Source of the DNA: Aquabacterium parvum
Lineage (GTDB): Bacteria > Pseudomonadota > Gammaproteobacteria > Burkholderiales > Burkholderiaceae_C
Direction: 5' to 3'
DNA: 47,915 bases
NCBI RefSeq assembly: GCF_001447195.1
Contig: NZ_LFRI01000206.1
Coordinates: forward strand, 1-47,915
Positions 38,039 through 46,338 of this stretch are shown in pieces. The notes under the pieces were generated by a model. It made no database searches. It saw nothing but the letters and a program-made list of their open reading frames with translations, and was not told where the DNA came from. Made by a program: the position numbers and the translations under genes. How positions within the stretch are numbered: the stretch's first letter is position 1; each line of letters opens with the position of its first letter.

Positions 38039-38839
38039 ATGTTGACGACTGCCTTGCTGGGCGCCCTCATCGGCCTGGTGCTGGCCTTGACCGGCGCGGG
38101 CGGTGGCGTGTTGTCCATCCCGCTGCTGGTGCTGGTGCTGCATCAGCCCATGGCACAAGCCGCCCCCGCGGGCTTGCTGGCCGTGGGGCTGGCTGCGGCA
38201 CTGGGCGCGGTGCTGGGCCTGCGGCAAGGCATCGTGCGCTACCGCGCTGCGCTGCTCATCGGCCTGATGGGCATGCTGGCCGCACCGCTGGGCGTGTGGC
38301 TGGCGCACCAACTGCCCGCCATGCCCCTGCTGCTGGGCATGTCGGCGCTGCTGGCCTGGCTGGGCTGGCGCGCGTGGCGTGACAGCGCCTTGCCGGGCGG
38401 CGAGGCCACCCGGCTGGAGCAGGTGCCGTGTCAGGTCATCGCGCCGGGCGAGCCCTTGAAGTGGACCGCTCCTTGCGCACGCGCTTTGGCCGTCACAGGT
38501 CTGCAATCGGGCCTGCTCAGTGGCCTGGTGGGCGTGGGCGGTGGCTTCGTGATCGTGCCCGCCTTGCAGCGCCACACCGACCTCGACCTGCCCAGCGTGC
38601 AAGCCACGTCGCTGGCGGTGATCGCGCTGGTGTCCATCAGTGGTGTGGGCGCGGCCATCGGGCACGGGTCGGTGTCGGTCGAGCTCGCCCTGCCCTTTGC
38701 TGGCGGGGCCGTGCTGGCCTTGTTGGCAGGCCGGCGCTGGGCCGACCTGCTGCCCGTGAGCTGGATGAAGCGGGGCTTCGCCGTGCTGAGCCTGCTCACC
38801 GCCGCGCTGATGCTGGCGCGCGCAGCGGGCGGGCTTTGA
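38039..38839 (+). CDS. TauE/SafE-family sulfite exporter-like permease
   Basis: This 266-residue inner-membrane protein has about eight helices in two TauE/SafE repeats, each starting with a Gly-rich motif: LALTGAGGGVLSIPLL (residues about 15-30) and GLLSGLVGVGGGFVIVPAL (about 160-178). The family exports sulfite or sulfonates. Placed in an operon with the BigR-like sensor and beside the dioxygenase, it probably removes sulfite made from persulfide. The ATG at 38039 lies 4 nt after the sensor stop. Confidence 0.88.
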   Translation: MLTTALLGALIGLVLALTGAGGGVLSIPLLVLVLHQPMAQAAPAGLLAVGLAAALGAVLGLRQGIVRYRAALLIGLMGMLAAPLGVWLAHQLPAMPLLLGMSALLAWLGWRAWRDSALPGGEATRLEQVPCQVIAPGEPLKWTAPCARALAVTGLQSGLLSGLVGVGGGFVIVPALQRHTDLDLPSVQATSLAVIALVSISGVGAAIGHGSVSVELALPFAGGAVLALLAGRRWADLLPVSWMKRGFAVLSLLTAALMLARAAGGL

Positions 38840-38880
38840 GCCATGGGGCCAAGGCGGCCCGGATCGCTCGGCCGGGGGCG

Positions 38881-39615
38881 TCAGCCGTTGATCGTCGCCG
38901 GGCTGTAGCACAGGCGGCTGGGCCGAATGCCCATGCGCACCAGCGAGATCAAATAGCCGATGCCCGCCTGGTTCGGGTCGATCACCGGCACATAGGCCTG
39001 CAGCGCTTCGCTCAGCAGCACCGAGAGCTTCTCGGCCACGCCCACGAAGCCGGTGCAGCCCAGCAAGAGCGACTGCGCCCCGCGCTCGTTGATCAACTTG
39101 AGCGCCACCGGGAAGGACTTGGCCACCACCACGTCGACGTTCGAGAGTTGATCGACCGGGCAATCGATGGGAGCGATGCCGGCGAAGTTCTCTGACTGCC
39201 CATACGTCAGCACATGGCCCTGCTGCATGGCCAGCGTGCTGGGCAAAATCGTCAGGATGCCGAAGCGCTGGCTCAACCCCAGCGCCGTGAACGCCGAGGT
39301 CGGGAAGCCCCCGATGATCGGGATGTCGATGACCTCGCGAGCGGCCTCCACACCGCACATGTCGAAGTCGCTCAACCAGATGCCATCGAAGCCCTGGTCC
39401 TGCAGCGACTTGGCCAGCTTCACCACCGGAAAGCCGTTTTCCAGCCAGTCGGTGCGGTTCTGGATGCAGTCGTGGCCCTGGTCGATGTTGTGCACGCTCA
39501 CGTCCACATCGGGCGGCAGCACGGGCGCCACGGCCTTGAGCAACAGGTCGTTGAACTGGCTGGTGTTGACGGGCGCGATGATCGCGATGCGCAAACGGCG
39601 GGTTGCATCAGCCAT
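38881..39615 (-). CDS. Asp/Glu/hydantoin racemase family protein
   Basis: This 244-residue protein has the family pattern: IAIIAPVNTSQFNDLLLKAV at the start, a first Cys in SDFDMCGVEAARE and a second in SLLLGCTGFVGVAEKL. These two cysteines act as the acid/base pair that inverts a stereocentre in aspartate, glutamate or 5-substituted hydantoins. The ATG at 39615 has AGGAGG 6 nt in front and overlaps the DUF917 stop by 8 nt, so the pair is coupled. The DUF917 partner points to a hydantoin-like or cyclic-amide substrate. Exact substrate unknown. Confidence 0.87.
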   Translation of the reverse strand: MADATRRLRIAIIAPVNTSQFNDLLLKAVAPVLPPDVDVSVHNIDQGHDCIQNRTDWLENGFPVVKLAKSLQDQGFDGIWLSDFDMCGVEAAREVIDIPIIGGFPTSAFTALGLSQRFGILTILPSTLAMQQGHVLTYGQSENFAGIAPIDCPVDQLSNVDVVVAKSFPVALKLINERGAQSLLLGCTGFVGVAEKLSVLLSEALQAYVPVIDPNQAGIGYLISLVRMGIRPSRLCYSPATING

Positions 39616-40846
39616 GCTGAACCTCCTGGTGCGAAGCATGAACGGGCATGGCCGCGAGCTTTTCCACCGGCACGTATGGTCCGCGGTAGCCCAGCGTGTT
39701 GACCTGCTGCATGAAGCTGTCGAGGATGAGCCCGTTCGGCACGCGCAGCAGCGGGTTCGCAGACAGGCCCAGCAGCGTGACGGGTCGCCCGCGGTAAGCC
39801 GGGTTCAGGCTGCCATCGGGCTGAACGATGTCGCCATTCGACGCCACGACTTCGCCATCGCCCTCGAAGAACCAGCAGATGCTGTCGGGCGCCATGCACA
39901 AAGGCTGCGCGCGGTCGCTGGCCCAGGCCAGCAGCGACTCGTTCTGGTACAGCACCTCGGCCGTGTGGCCGCCTGCCTTGACGGTCACGGTGCCCAGGTC
40001 GAACCCACCGGTGGTGTCCACCGCCGCTTCCCACAACTCACCGGTGGGGAACAGCGCCAGTGCCTTCACGCCCCAACGGTCATGCAGCTGCTTGATCACC
40101 TCGTCCACGCTCTTGAAAGCACCGGCACGCACCGAACGACCGAACTCCAGCGCCCGCGTCAGCGTGCCCGTGATGGGCAGGGCCTCGCGCAGCTTGGCGG
40201 GCGTCATCACCCACATGGCCAGGCCACCGAATTGCTTGAACTCGGGGGCCGCCACGATGGGTCGCATCATCTGTTCGACGATGGTCGAAACATCCTGCTG
40301 ATGCTGGCGGTCGCCGCCCGAACCCTTGGCCGGCGTGACATCGAGCTCCACCGCCAGGCCGTCCTGGCTGACCAGGATGGCGGGGCGCGGGTCCACGTGC
40401 CGGGCCGCAAAAGTCAGCATCGGCAGCGAAGGCACCGCGCGCCCTGCCCCGTCGCCATCGACCACCGCCAGGCCCAGCTTGGCTGCCACCAGGCAGGCGA
40501 CCGAGAAGCCCAGCGCGCCGCTCTCGGGCGGCACCACGTAGCCCAGCTTGCGGCCCTCGCTTTTGAGGTGCGCCTGGATCTGCTCGACCGCCAGCACCGG
40601 GCCCACCGGGTAGGCCGCGCCGTCGATGGCCTCGGGCGAGCCCATGTAGGCCACCATGACCGACTCGCCATCGGTGGCCTCGTCCACGGTCACCACCCGG
40701 ACCTCATCGCTCGGGTAGTAAGACCCCTTCTCGAAATGCGCGACCAGCCCCTGGGCCGATTCGATCGTGCCGCCGCCGCCGCTGCCAAAGAAACATCCGC
40801 CCAGGAGCAAAGGCTCCAGGTCGACCCGCCTGAGTGTCATCGCCAT
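39608..40846 (-). CDS. DUF917 domain-containing protein
   Basis: This 412-residue cytoplasmic protein has the DUF917 features: LEPLLLGGCFFGSGGGGTIES at the N-terminus, VAYMGSPEAI, GYVVPPESGALGFSVA, and SICWFFEGDGEVVASNGD in the C-terminal part. Relatives include S-methyl-thiohydantoin desulfurases and genes beside hydantoinases. It lies 41 bp downstream of the sigma-54 activator gene and overlaps the racemase gene, forming a three-gene operon. It has GGAGAG as ribosome-binding site. It probably acts on a hydantoin or related ring; the reaction is not established. Confidence 0.85.
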   Translation of the reverse strand: MAMTLRRVDLEPLLLGGCFFGSGGGGTIESAQGLVAHFEKGSYYPSDEVRVVTVDEATDGESVMVAYMGSPEAIDGAAYPVGPVLAVEQIQAHLKSEGRKLGYVVPPESGALGFSVACLVAAKLGLAVVDGDGAGRAVPSLPMLTFAARHVDPRPAILVSQDGLAVELDVTPAKGSGGDRQHQQDVSTIVEQMMRPIVAAPEFKQFGGLAMWVMTPAKLREALPITGTLTRALEFGRSVRAGAFKSVDEVIKQLHDRWGVKALALFPTGELWEAAVDTTGGFDLGTVTVKAGGHTAEVLYQNESLLAWASDRAQPLCMAPDSICWFFEGDGEVVASNGDIVQPDGSLNPAYRGRPVTLLGLSANPLLRVPNGLILDSFMQQVNTLGYRGPYVPVEKLAAMPVHASHQEVQHG

Positions 40847-40887
40847 CGCGCTCTCCCCGGCCCACCATGGGCCTTACGCAAGGAGGC

Positions 40888-43152
40888 TCATGTTGCGAGT
40901 TGTTCGAGCAGCGTCAAAGCCCGATGCAAGCCGGAAAAAGGGGCGTTCTTGTCGAGCGGCCTGAGGGTCTTGTCGAGCAGGTCGCGCGCGGAGCGGGTGC
41001 GACCCGAGGCGTGAAGCAGCTCGGCCAGGTGGGTGGCGGTGCGGATGCGCGCCGGCATCGCGCCCAGCGCCAGCGAGGTGGACATGGCGCTGCGCAGCGC
41101 GTCTTCGGCGCCTTCGAGGTCACCCATGGCCTGGCGCGCCCTGCCCTGCACGTCCAGCAGCTCGCCGAGGTAGGCGCGGTCCTGGTGGTCCAGGCAGACG
41201 TCCATGGCCTGGCTGATGAGGCGGTCACTCTCGGCGGCATGGCCAGCCAGCAGCAGGGCCTCGCCCAGCTTCCAGGCGTGGAAGGAGTAGAACAGCTTGC
41301 CCCCGTTGCGCAGCATGTGCATCTCGAAGCCGTCGCGGATGGCGGTCTCGGCCTCGTCAAAGCGGCCTTGCGCCGTCAGGTGCACACCACGGAAGATCTG
41401 GCCCACGCCCAGGTAGAACACGAAGCCGTGGCGAGCCGAGAGCTTCTCCAGGTCGGCGGCCAAAGGGCCCAGCGCGTCCATGTCCTCGAACAGGCAGGCC
41501 AGCCAGGCGGCACCTTGCAAGGCGATGGCCTGGTTCAAGGGGTGCTCGGCCGTCTGCTCTGCGCGGCGCACCAGGCGCTGGCGCACGGCTTCGGCCCGTG
41601 CAAAGTCGCCCACCTGGAAAGCGGCCAGGCCCTCGAAGTTCAGCGCCAGCCCGACCAGGTCAAAGCCCTGCGTGCGGCCGCGCTCCTGATCGGCCACCGG
41701 CGCCAGGCCACCACGCTGCAGGCAGGCCAGGGCCTCGGCGCTGTCGCCCAGCCAGAACAGGGTGTTGGCCATGGCCACATGGGCTTCGGCCACCAGGTCG
41801 GCGTCGCCACTGCCCTGTGCGCGCTGCAGCATCTCCTGCACCGTGCCGCGGGCCTTGCCCAGGTCCATGGCCATGAGCTGGGTGGTCCAGATGCCGAACA
41901 GGATGGAGCTCAGCTCAGCGTTGTCGACGACGCCATCACCCGCGTGAAACGCCGCCTCGTAGGCTTGCAAAGCGTCGGCGCTGAGCCAGCCTTCGAGGCT
42001 GCGCAGGCTCACGCCCAGCAGGCGGTGCAGGTCGTAGCTCAGGCGCTGGGTCTCGGGTGAAGGGCCCACATTGCGCACGCGGTCCAGGCCCATGCGCAGC
42101 AGCGGCACGGCCTCTTTGAAGGCGGCGGCCTGGATGTGGCGCTGGGCTTCCTCCAGGCAGTCTTCGGCGGTGCGCTGGCGCTCGCTGCGCGCGGCGAGCC
42201 GACGCTCAACGGCCTTGCGGCTGACACCCAGCAGGCGGGCCGCTGCCGACTTGTTGTCCTCGCTGAGCTGCATGGCGCGGTCGATGAGCAACTGCTCTGC
42301 CGCAGCGAGCTTGTCTTCACCCGGCAGGGTCAGCAGGGCATCGGCCAGCGAAACCGGGTCGACTTGTTCGGTGATCGCCTGCGGGTTCAGGAAGTCAGCC
42401 AGCTCCTCGGCGGTGATGTGCGATTTCTCGGACAGCACGCCCAGGCGATCGACCACGCTGCGCAGCTGGCGGATATTGCCCGGCCAGGCGTGGTGCTGCA
42501 GACGCTGCAGCGCGGCCTCGCTGAAGGTGATCGGGCGGGGTTGCAGCGAGGCGAAATGTGTCGCCAGCTCGGGGATGTCCTCGCGGCGCTGATCCAGGCC
42601 CGGCACGTCGAGCACGAACACCGCCAGGCGGTAGTAAAGGTCTTCGCGGAAGTGGCCGGTGCGCACCAAGGCTTCGAGGTCGCGGTGGGAGGCTGCCACC
42701 ACCCGGCCCATGAAGCGGCGGACTTCGGTCGAGCCCACGGGGCGGAAAGAGCGCGTCTCCAGCACCCGAAGCAGCTTGGGCTGCAGGGACAGGGGCAACT
42801 CGCCGATTTCGTCCAGGAACAAGGTGCCCGTGCCCACGCGCTCGAAAAAGCCGGGGTGGTTGGCCACGGCACCGGTGAAAGCGCCCTTGGCGTAGCCGAA
42901 CAACTCGGCCTCGGCCAGGTGCTCGGGCAAAGCGCCGCAGTTGATGTCCAGGAAAGGCGCCAGCGGATCTCGGCTGCGGTGGTGGATGAGCTGCGCCATC
43001 ACCTCCTTGCCCGACCCGGTCGGCCCTGAGATGAGCACCGCACGGTCGGTGTGAGCCACCCGGTCCAGCAAGCGCAACAGGTGCAGGAAGGCGGGCGCGC
43101 GCCCGACCACCCGGGGTTCGATCGCTGGCAGGCCTGCGGGGATGTCGCGCAT
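40888..43152 (-). CDS. sigma-54-dependent activator with helical (TPR-like) C-terminal region
   Basis: This 754-residue protein has an AAA+ activator domain at its very N-terminus (residues about 15-235): Walker A SGPTGSGKE (near 43-50), the sigma-54 loop GAFTGA (90-95), Walker B LFLDEIGEL and the arginine-finger region FREDLYYRL. A Fis-type helix-turn-helix follows (about 305-330, SAAARLLGVSRKAVERRL). The last 400 residues are helical repeats of TPR type, an unusual layout, since most such activators have the sensor in front and the DNA-binding domain last. No receiver or GAF domain is present. The ATG at 43152 is preferred over TTG at 43164. The divergent gene has a sigma-54 promoter. Confidence 0.9.
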   Translation of the reverse strand: MRDIPAGLPAIEPRVVGRAPAFLHLLRLLDRVAHTDRAVLISGPTGSGKEVMAQLIHHRSRDPLAPFLDINCGALPEHLAEAELFGYAKGAFTGAVANHPGFFERVGTGTLFLDEIGELPLSLQPKLLRVLETRSFRPVGSTEVRRFMGRVVAASHRDLEALVRTGHFREDLYYRLAVFVLDVPGLDQRREDIPELATHFASLQPRPITFSEAALQRLQHHAWPGNIRQLRSVVDRLGVLSEKSHITAEELADFLNPQAITEQVDPVSLADALLTLPGEDKLAAAEQLLIDRAMQLSEDNKSAAARLLGVSRKAVERRLAARSERQRTAEDCLEEAQRHIQAAAFKEAVPLLRMGLDRVRNVGPSPETQRLSYDLHRLLGVSLRSLEGWLSADALQAYEAAFHAGDGVVDNAELSSILFGIWTTQLMAMDLGKARGTVQEMLQRAQGSGDADLVAEAHVAMANTLFWLGDSAEALACLQRGGLAPVADQERGRTQGFDLVGLALNFEGLAAFQVGDFARAEAVRQRLVRRAEQTAEHPLNQAIALQGAAWLACLFEDMDALGPLAADLEKLSARHGFVFYLGVGQIFRGVHLTAQGRFDEAETAIRDGFEMHMLRNGGKLFYSFHAWKLGEALLLAGHAAESDRLISQAMDVCLDHQDRAYLGELLDVQGRARQAMGDLEGAEDALRSAMSTSLALGAMPARIRTATHLAELLHASGRTRSARDLLDKTLRPLDKNAPFSGLHRALTLLEQLAT

Positions 43153-43190
43153 GGGGTACTTCAAATGACAAGAGGTGACATCCTACCCAT

Positions 43191-43229
43191 TTCGTCCACC
43201 CTGCGGGTGAATAGCGGACGAATTCGTCC
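43191..43229. promoter_or_regulatory. candidate upstream activator site (palindromes)
   Basis: GGACGAATTCGTCC (43216-43229) is a perfect 14-bp palindrome. A third half-site TTCGTCCAC (43191-43199) precedes it and repeats the right half plus AC. Between them CACCC-TGC-GGGTG (43197-43209) is another dyad. The palindrome ends 63 bp upstream of the -24 box of the divergent gene, suitable for an enhancer-binding protein; the neighbouring activator is the obvious ligand. Confidence 0.65.
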
Positions 43230-43292
43230 ACAAAAAACACCCAGAAAGGCTTGAAAAGGCTCGATACGAGGCTGATGCGGGGCAAATCCGAC

Positions 43293-43309
43293 CTGGCACG
43301 ACGGTTGCA
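43293..43309 (+). promoter_or_regulatory. sigma-54 (-24/-12) promoter
   Basis: CTGGCACGACGGTTGCA matches the RpoN consensus YTGGCACG-N4-TTGCW at every defined position, with correct GG-GC spacing. Transcription should start near 43320 and run into the HD-GYP gene, giving a leader of about 115 nt. Confidence 0.88.
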
Positions 43310-43434
43310 GTAAAGGTGTCAAGGCCAGGCCGAAGCCCGTGACGTGTCAGCGCGAACGTCACGCCAGCGACGGCCACACACAACAAGGCATCTGCTCGGG
43401 GAATTCGCGCTGTCGAACAGGTGACTGTCGAAAC

Positions 43435-44706
43435 ATGCAGGCAACGGCACAGACTCAAGGGGTCACGAACCCCCATGCACTGGCGTCCATCATGAAGGCC
43501 AGTGAATCGTGTCACATCGTCGCCCAGGAGGACATCCTGGACGAAAACGGCACCAAGCTTTGGGCCAAGGGCCAGCCCGTTTCACGGGCCTTGCAACAGA
43601 GGCTGCTTGAGCGAAAGCTCAGTCAACCCCTGGAATCCTGCCTGCGGGCAGAAGACGGGGTCACCCATGGCGAAATGGTCGAAATGGCCCGCCGACTGGT
43701 GGACACCCTGACGCTGCTGCACAGCGCGATCAGCCCGTGGGCCAGCGACTTGCTCAGCGACATCCCCCGGTTGCCCCTGCACCCGGTGGCGCAACTGCTG
43801 TTGACCGCTGCGCGCGGCAGCAGCCCACAGGCCTACGAGCACGCGATCCAGTCGATGCTGCTGGCTGGGGCCCTGGCGCTGCACGCCGGTGGCGACCGCT
43901 ACCAGCAGCGCCTGAGCATGCTGGGCGGGCTGCTGCACGACATTGGCGAGCTCTACATCCAGCCCGATTACCTTCGAGACGACCTGCCGCTGGGGCCGGA
44001 AGCCTGGCGCAGCATCTGCGTGCACCCGCGCGTGGGCGAGATGCTCCTGCAACGCCAGACGGACTACCCCAAGGAACTCTGTCGGGCCGTGGGCGAACAC
44101 CACGAACGAGGCAACGGCCTGGGCTACCCGGCCCGGGTGCGCTACCTGTCTTGGCTGGGTGCGCGCCTGAGCGCGGTCGAAACCTTCATGGGGGTGCTGG
44201 GCTCGGAGCAGCCCGACGCCTGGGAACACGCCGCGTTGGCGGTGCGCCTGGTGCCGGGGGAGTTCGACGGCTCCGCCGTGTCGTTTGCCAGCCAGGCTGC
44301 GCGGCGCCACCAGGGCCAAGGGCGCATCACCCCTTGCCCGGATGGGCAGGTCGTTTGGGACGCCGCCCAGGAACTCAAGAACGGGCTCCAAGCTGCACTG
44401 AGGGAGTCGTGGGTGCTGGCCGCCAGCTCCGCGTCACCCAAGGTCAGCGGCACGGCCCGCATGGTCTCGCCCATCCTCGAGCAGCTGCTGCGCTCGTGCG
44501 ACGCGCTGGGCCTGTGGGCGCCCCGTCACCTGGCGGGCGAGCACTTGCACGAGTTGCACCTGGCCCACCAGGAGTTGCGCTTTCGGGTGCAGTCCCTGCG
44601 CCGCGTGTCCTGCTGGCTGGACGAAAGCTGGCTGCCCCACGAGAGCGAAGAGCTTGACAAGCTGTGGAGCGTGGTTGGCAACAGCCTGGCGCCCCAAGCA
44701 GCCTGA
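43435..44706 (+). CDS. HD-GYP domain protein (probable c-di-GMP phosphodiesterase)
   Basis: This 423-residue protein has an N-terminal domain of about 130 residues of unknown family and an HD-GYP core: H168-D169 in GGLLHDIGELYI, H197 in CVHPRVGEML, H222-H223-E224 in EHHERGNGLGYP with GYP at 230-232. The second motif has Asn where most have Asp (DGxGYP). HD-GYP enzymes hydrolyse cyclic di-GMP using a metal centre, and the metal residues look intact. The C-terminal 150 residues are helical. It is transcribed from a sigma-54 promoter and divergent from the activator, so it is probably switched on by it. ATG at 43492 is an alternative start. Confidence 0.85.
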   Translation: MQATAQTQGVTNPHALASIMKASESCHIVAQEDILDENGTKLWAKGQPVSRALQQRLLERKLSQPLESCLRAEDGVTHGEMVEMARRLVDTLTLLHSAISPWASDLLSDIPRLPLHPVAQLLLTAARGSSPQAYEHAIQSMLLAGALALHAGGDRYQQRLSMLGGLLHDIGELYIQPDYLRDDLPLGPEAWRSICVHPRVGEMLLQRQTDYPKELCRAVGEHHERGNGLGYPARVRYLSWLGARLSAVETFMGVLGSEQPDAWEHAALAVRLVPGEFDGSAVSFASQAARRHQGQGRITPCPDGQVVWDAAQELKNGLQAALRESWVLAASSASPKVSGTARMVSPILEQLLRSCDALGLWAPRHLAGEHLHELHLAHQELRFRVQSLRRVSCWLDESWLPHESEELDKLWSVVGNSLAPQAA

Positions 44707-44712
44707 AACACT

Positions 44713-45138
44713 TCAGCGCACGCGCTGACCCTGCGCGTCGATCACCACTTCGCCATCTTCTTTGGTGAAGGGCCCCTGCTGGGGCGCCGGCAGGATGTCG
44801 AGCACCAGCTCCGACGGCCGACACAGGCGGGTGCCCAGCTCGGTCACCACGATCGGGCGGTTGATGAGCACGGGGTGGGCCAGCATCGCGTCGATCAGCT
44901 CGGCGTCGGTGCGCGCCGCATCGTTCAAACCGAGCTCGCTGCACAGCGCTTCTTTCGAACGCATCACGTCTCGCACCGACAGGCCACTGGCCGCGATCAA
45001 CTGCACGAGCTGTTCTCGCGACGGTGGGGTCTCCAGGTAGGCGACCACGGTGGGCTCGATGCCGGCGTTGCGGATCAGGGCGAGGGTGTTGCGCGAGGTG
45101 CCGCAACGCGGGTTGTGGAAGATGGTGACAGCGCTCAT
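44713..45138 (-). CDS. arsC: arsenate reductase, glutaredoxin-dependent type
   Basis: This 141-residue enzyme reduces arsenate to arsenite with glutathione and glutaredoxin. Seen: FHNPRCGTSRNTL with catalytic Cys12, the substrate-site Arg in HPVLINRPIVVTELGTRLCRP, and the length of plasmid R773 ArsC (141). It is the last gene of the arsenic operon, 3 nt after aqpS, and the third arsenate reductase in it, from a different evolutionary family than the other two. It converges on the HD-GYP gene with only 6 bp between. Confidence 0.93.
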   Translation of the reverse strand: MSAVTIFHNPRCGTSRNTLALIRNAGIEPTVVAYLETPPSREQLVQLIAASGLSVRDVMRSKEALCSELGLNDAARTDAELIDAMLAHPVLINRPIVVTELGTRLCRPSELVLDILPAPQQGPFTKEDGEVVIDAQGQRVR

Positions 45139-45141
45139 GGC

Positions 45142-45828
45142 TCAGGCCTGTGAAGAAGACGACGGGATGGGGGACGCGGCAGCCTTGCCCAGGCAGGCGT
45201 GCAGCAGCACCCCCACGGCGGCCCCAGCCAACTGCGCCAGCATGAACGCGGGCGCGCTTTGCGGCGCGATGCCGGCAAAGCTGTCCGAGAACATGCGCCC
45301 GAAGGCTGCGGCGGGGTTGGCGAACGAGGTCGAGGCCGTGAAGAAGTAGGCCGCGCCAATGTAGCAAGCCACCAGGGCCGACACGCGCTGCGGCGAGGCG
45401 CGCAAGATCACCAGCAGCAGGCCTGCCGTGGCCACCGCCTCGGCCAGCCACTGGCCGCCACCGGCGCGCAGCTTGCTCGACCACTGCAGGATGGGCATCT
45501 CGAACATGGCGTGGACCAACCAGGCCCCACAAGCCGCCCCGGCCAACTGGGCCACGATGTAGGCGAGCAACAGGGCTGCAGGCAGCTCGCGCCGCCAGGC
45601 CATGACCAGGCTGACCGCCGGGTTGAAATGCGCCCCGCTGACCGGGCCGAACACCTCGATCAGCACGAACAGACCGAACACCGTGGCCACGGTGTTGCAC
45701 AACAAGGCCAGCGCCACGTTGCCCTGGGCCAGCCGCTCGGCCATCACCCCCGAGCCAATGACCACGGCCAGCAGCAGCAGCGTGCCCAGGAACTCGCCCA
45801 ACAGGCGCCTCGACGTCGTCGGCATCAT
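45142..45828 (-). CDS. aqpS: aquaglyceroporin-type arsenite channel (AqpS-like)
   Basis: This 228-residue MIP-family channel has six helices and the two pore loops: GAHFNPAVSL (canonical NPA) and FANPAAAFGR (second NPA). In rhizobial ars operons AqpS lets arsenite made inside the cell leave by diffusion. Here it replaces ArsB or Acr3, neither of which is present. It begins with MMPTTSRR behind AGGAG, overlaps no gene, and lies between an LMW-type arsC (5 nt upstream, in transcription order) and the glutaredoxin-type arsC. A longer frame to 45954 lies inside the preceding gene and is not real. Confidence 0.88.
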   Translation of the reverse strand: MMPTTSRRLLGEFLGTLLLLAVVIGSGVMAERLAQGNVALALLCNTVATVFGLFVLIEVFGPVSGAHFNPAVSLVMAWRRELPAALLLAYIVAQLAGAACGAWLVHAMFEMPILQWSSKLRAGGGQWLAEAVATAGLLLVILRASPQRVSALVACYIGAAYFFTASTSFANPAAAFGRMFSDSFAGIAPQSAPAFMLAQLAGAAVGVLLHACLGKAAASPIPSSSSQA

Positions 45829-45832
45829 GGCC

Positions 45833-46336
45833 TCAGCTCCTGGCGATGGCTTGCAAGGCAGCCAGCAGCTCGTCACGCGGCAGGGTCTGCAGCGGCAGGT
45901 CCAGCAGCTGCAGCATGCGGTAGCCGATGGCCTGGCGCGTGAGCTCGAAGGCACGGCGCTTGCCCTCGTCGCCGCCTTCGGCGTTCGACGGGTCGGGGTA
46001 GCCCCAGTGCACCTTCACAGGCTGCCCATGGCCACCGAAGAAGACCGGGCAGGCCTCGGCCGCCGCGCTGTCGCACACCGTGATGACGATGGACAGCGGC
46101 GGAGCCTCGGGCGAGGTGAACTCGTCCCAGCTTTTGCTGCGGTAGGCCGCGGTGTCGATGCCGGCGTTGTTCAGGGCCTGCAGCGCGAACGGGTTGAGCC
46201 GACCGCTGGGCGCGCTGCCGGCGCTGTGCGCCTTGACGTCTTTGCCCAGCTTGGCAGCCAGGTGGTTGAGCATGCCTTCGGAAAGCACGCTGCGCGCGGA
46301 GTTGTGGGTGCAGAGGATGAGGACGTGGGTGGTCAT
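45833..46336 (-). CDS. arsC: arsenate reductase, LMW-phosphatase (thioredoxin) type, copy 2
   Basis: This 167-residue protein has the CX5R phosphatase loop LILCTHNSARS at the N-terminus and two further Cys (VCDSAAAEACPVFFGG) for the disulfide relay to thioredoxin. It reduces arsenate to arsenite. It is a diverged tandem paralogue of the next gene upstream, which differs in THN against TGN of the loop. The ATG at 46336 is chosen; a GTG at 46342 would overlap the upstream stop (GTGA). Translation is probably coupled in either case. Confidence 0.9.
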   Translation of the reverse strand: MTTHVLILCTHNSARSVLSEGMLNHLAAKLGKDVKAHSAGSAPSGRLNPFALQALNNAGIDTAAYRSKSWDEFTSPEAPPLSIVITVCDSAAAEACPVFFGGHGQPVKVHWGYPDPSNAEGGDEGKRRAFELTRQAIGYRMLQLLDLPLQTLPRDELLAALQAIARS

Positions 46337-46338
46337 GG

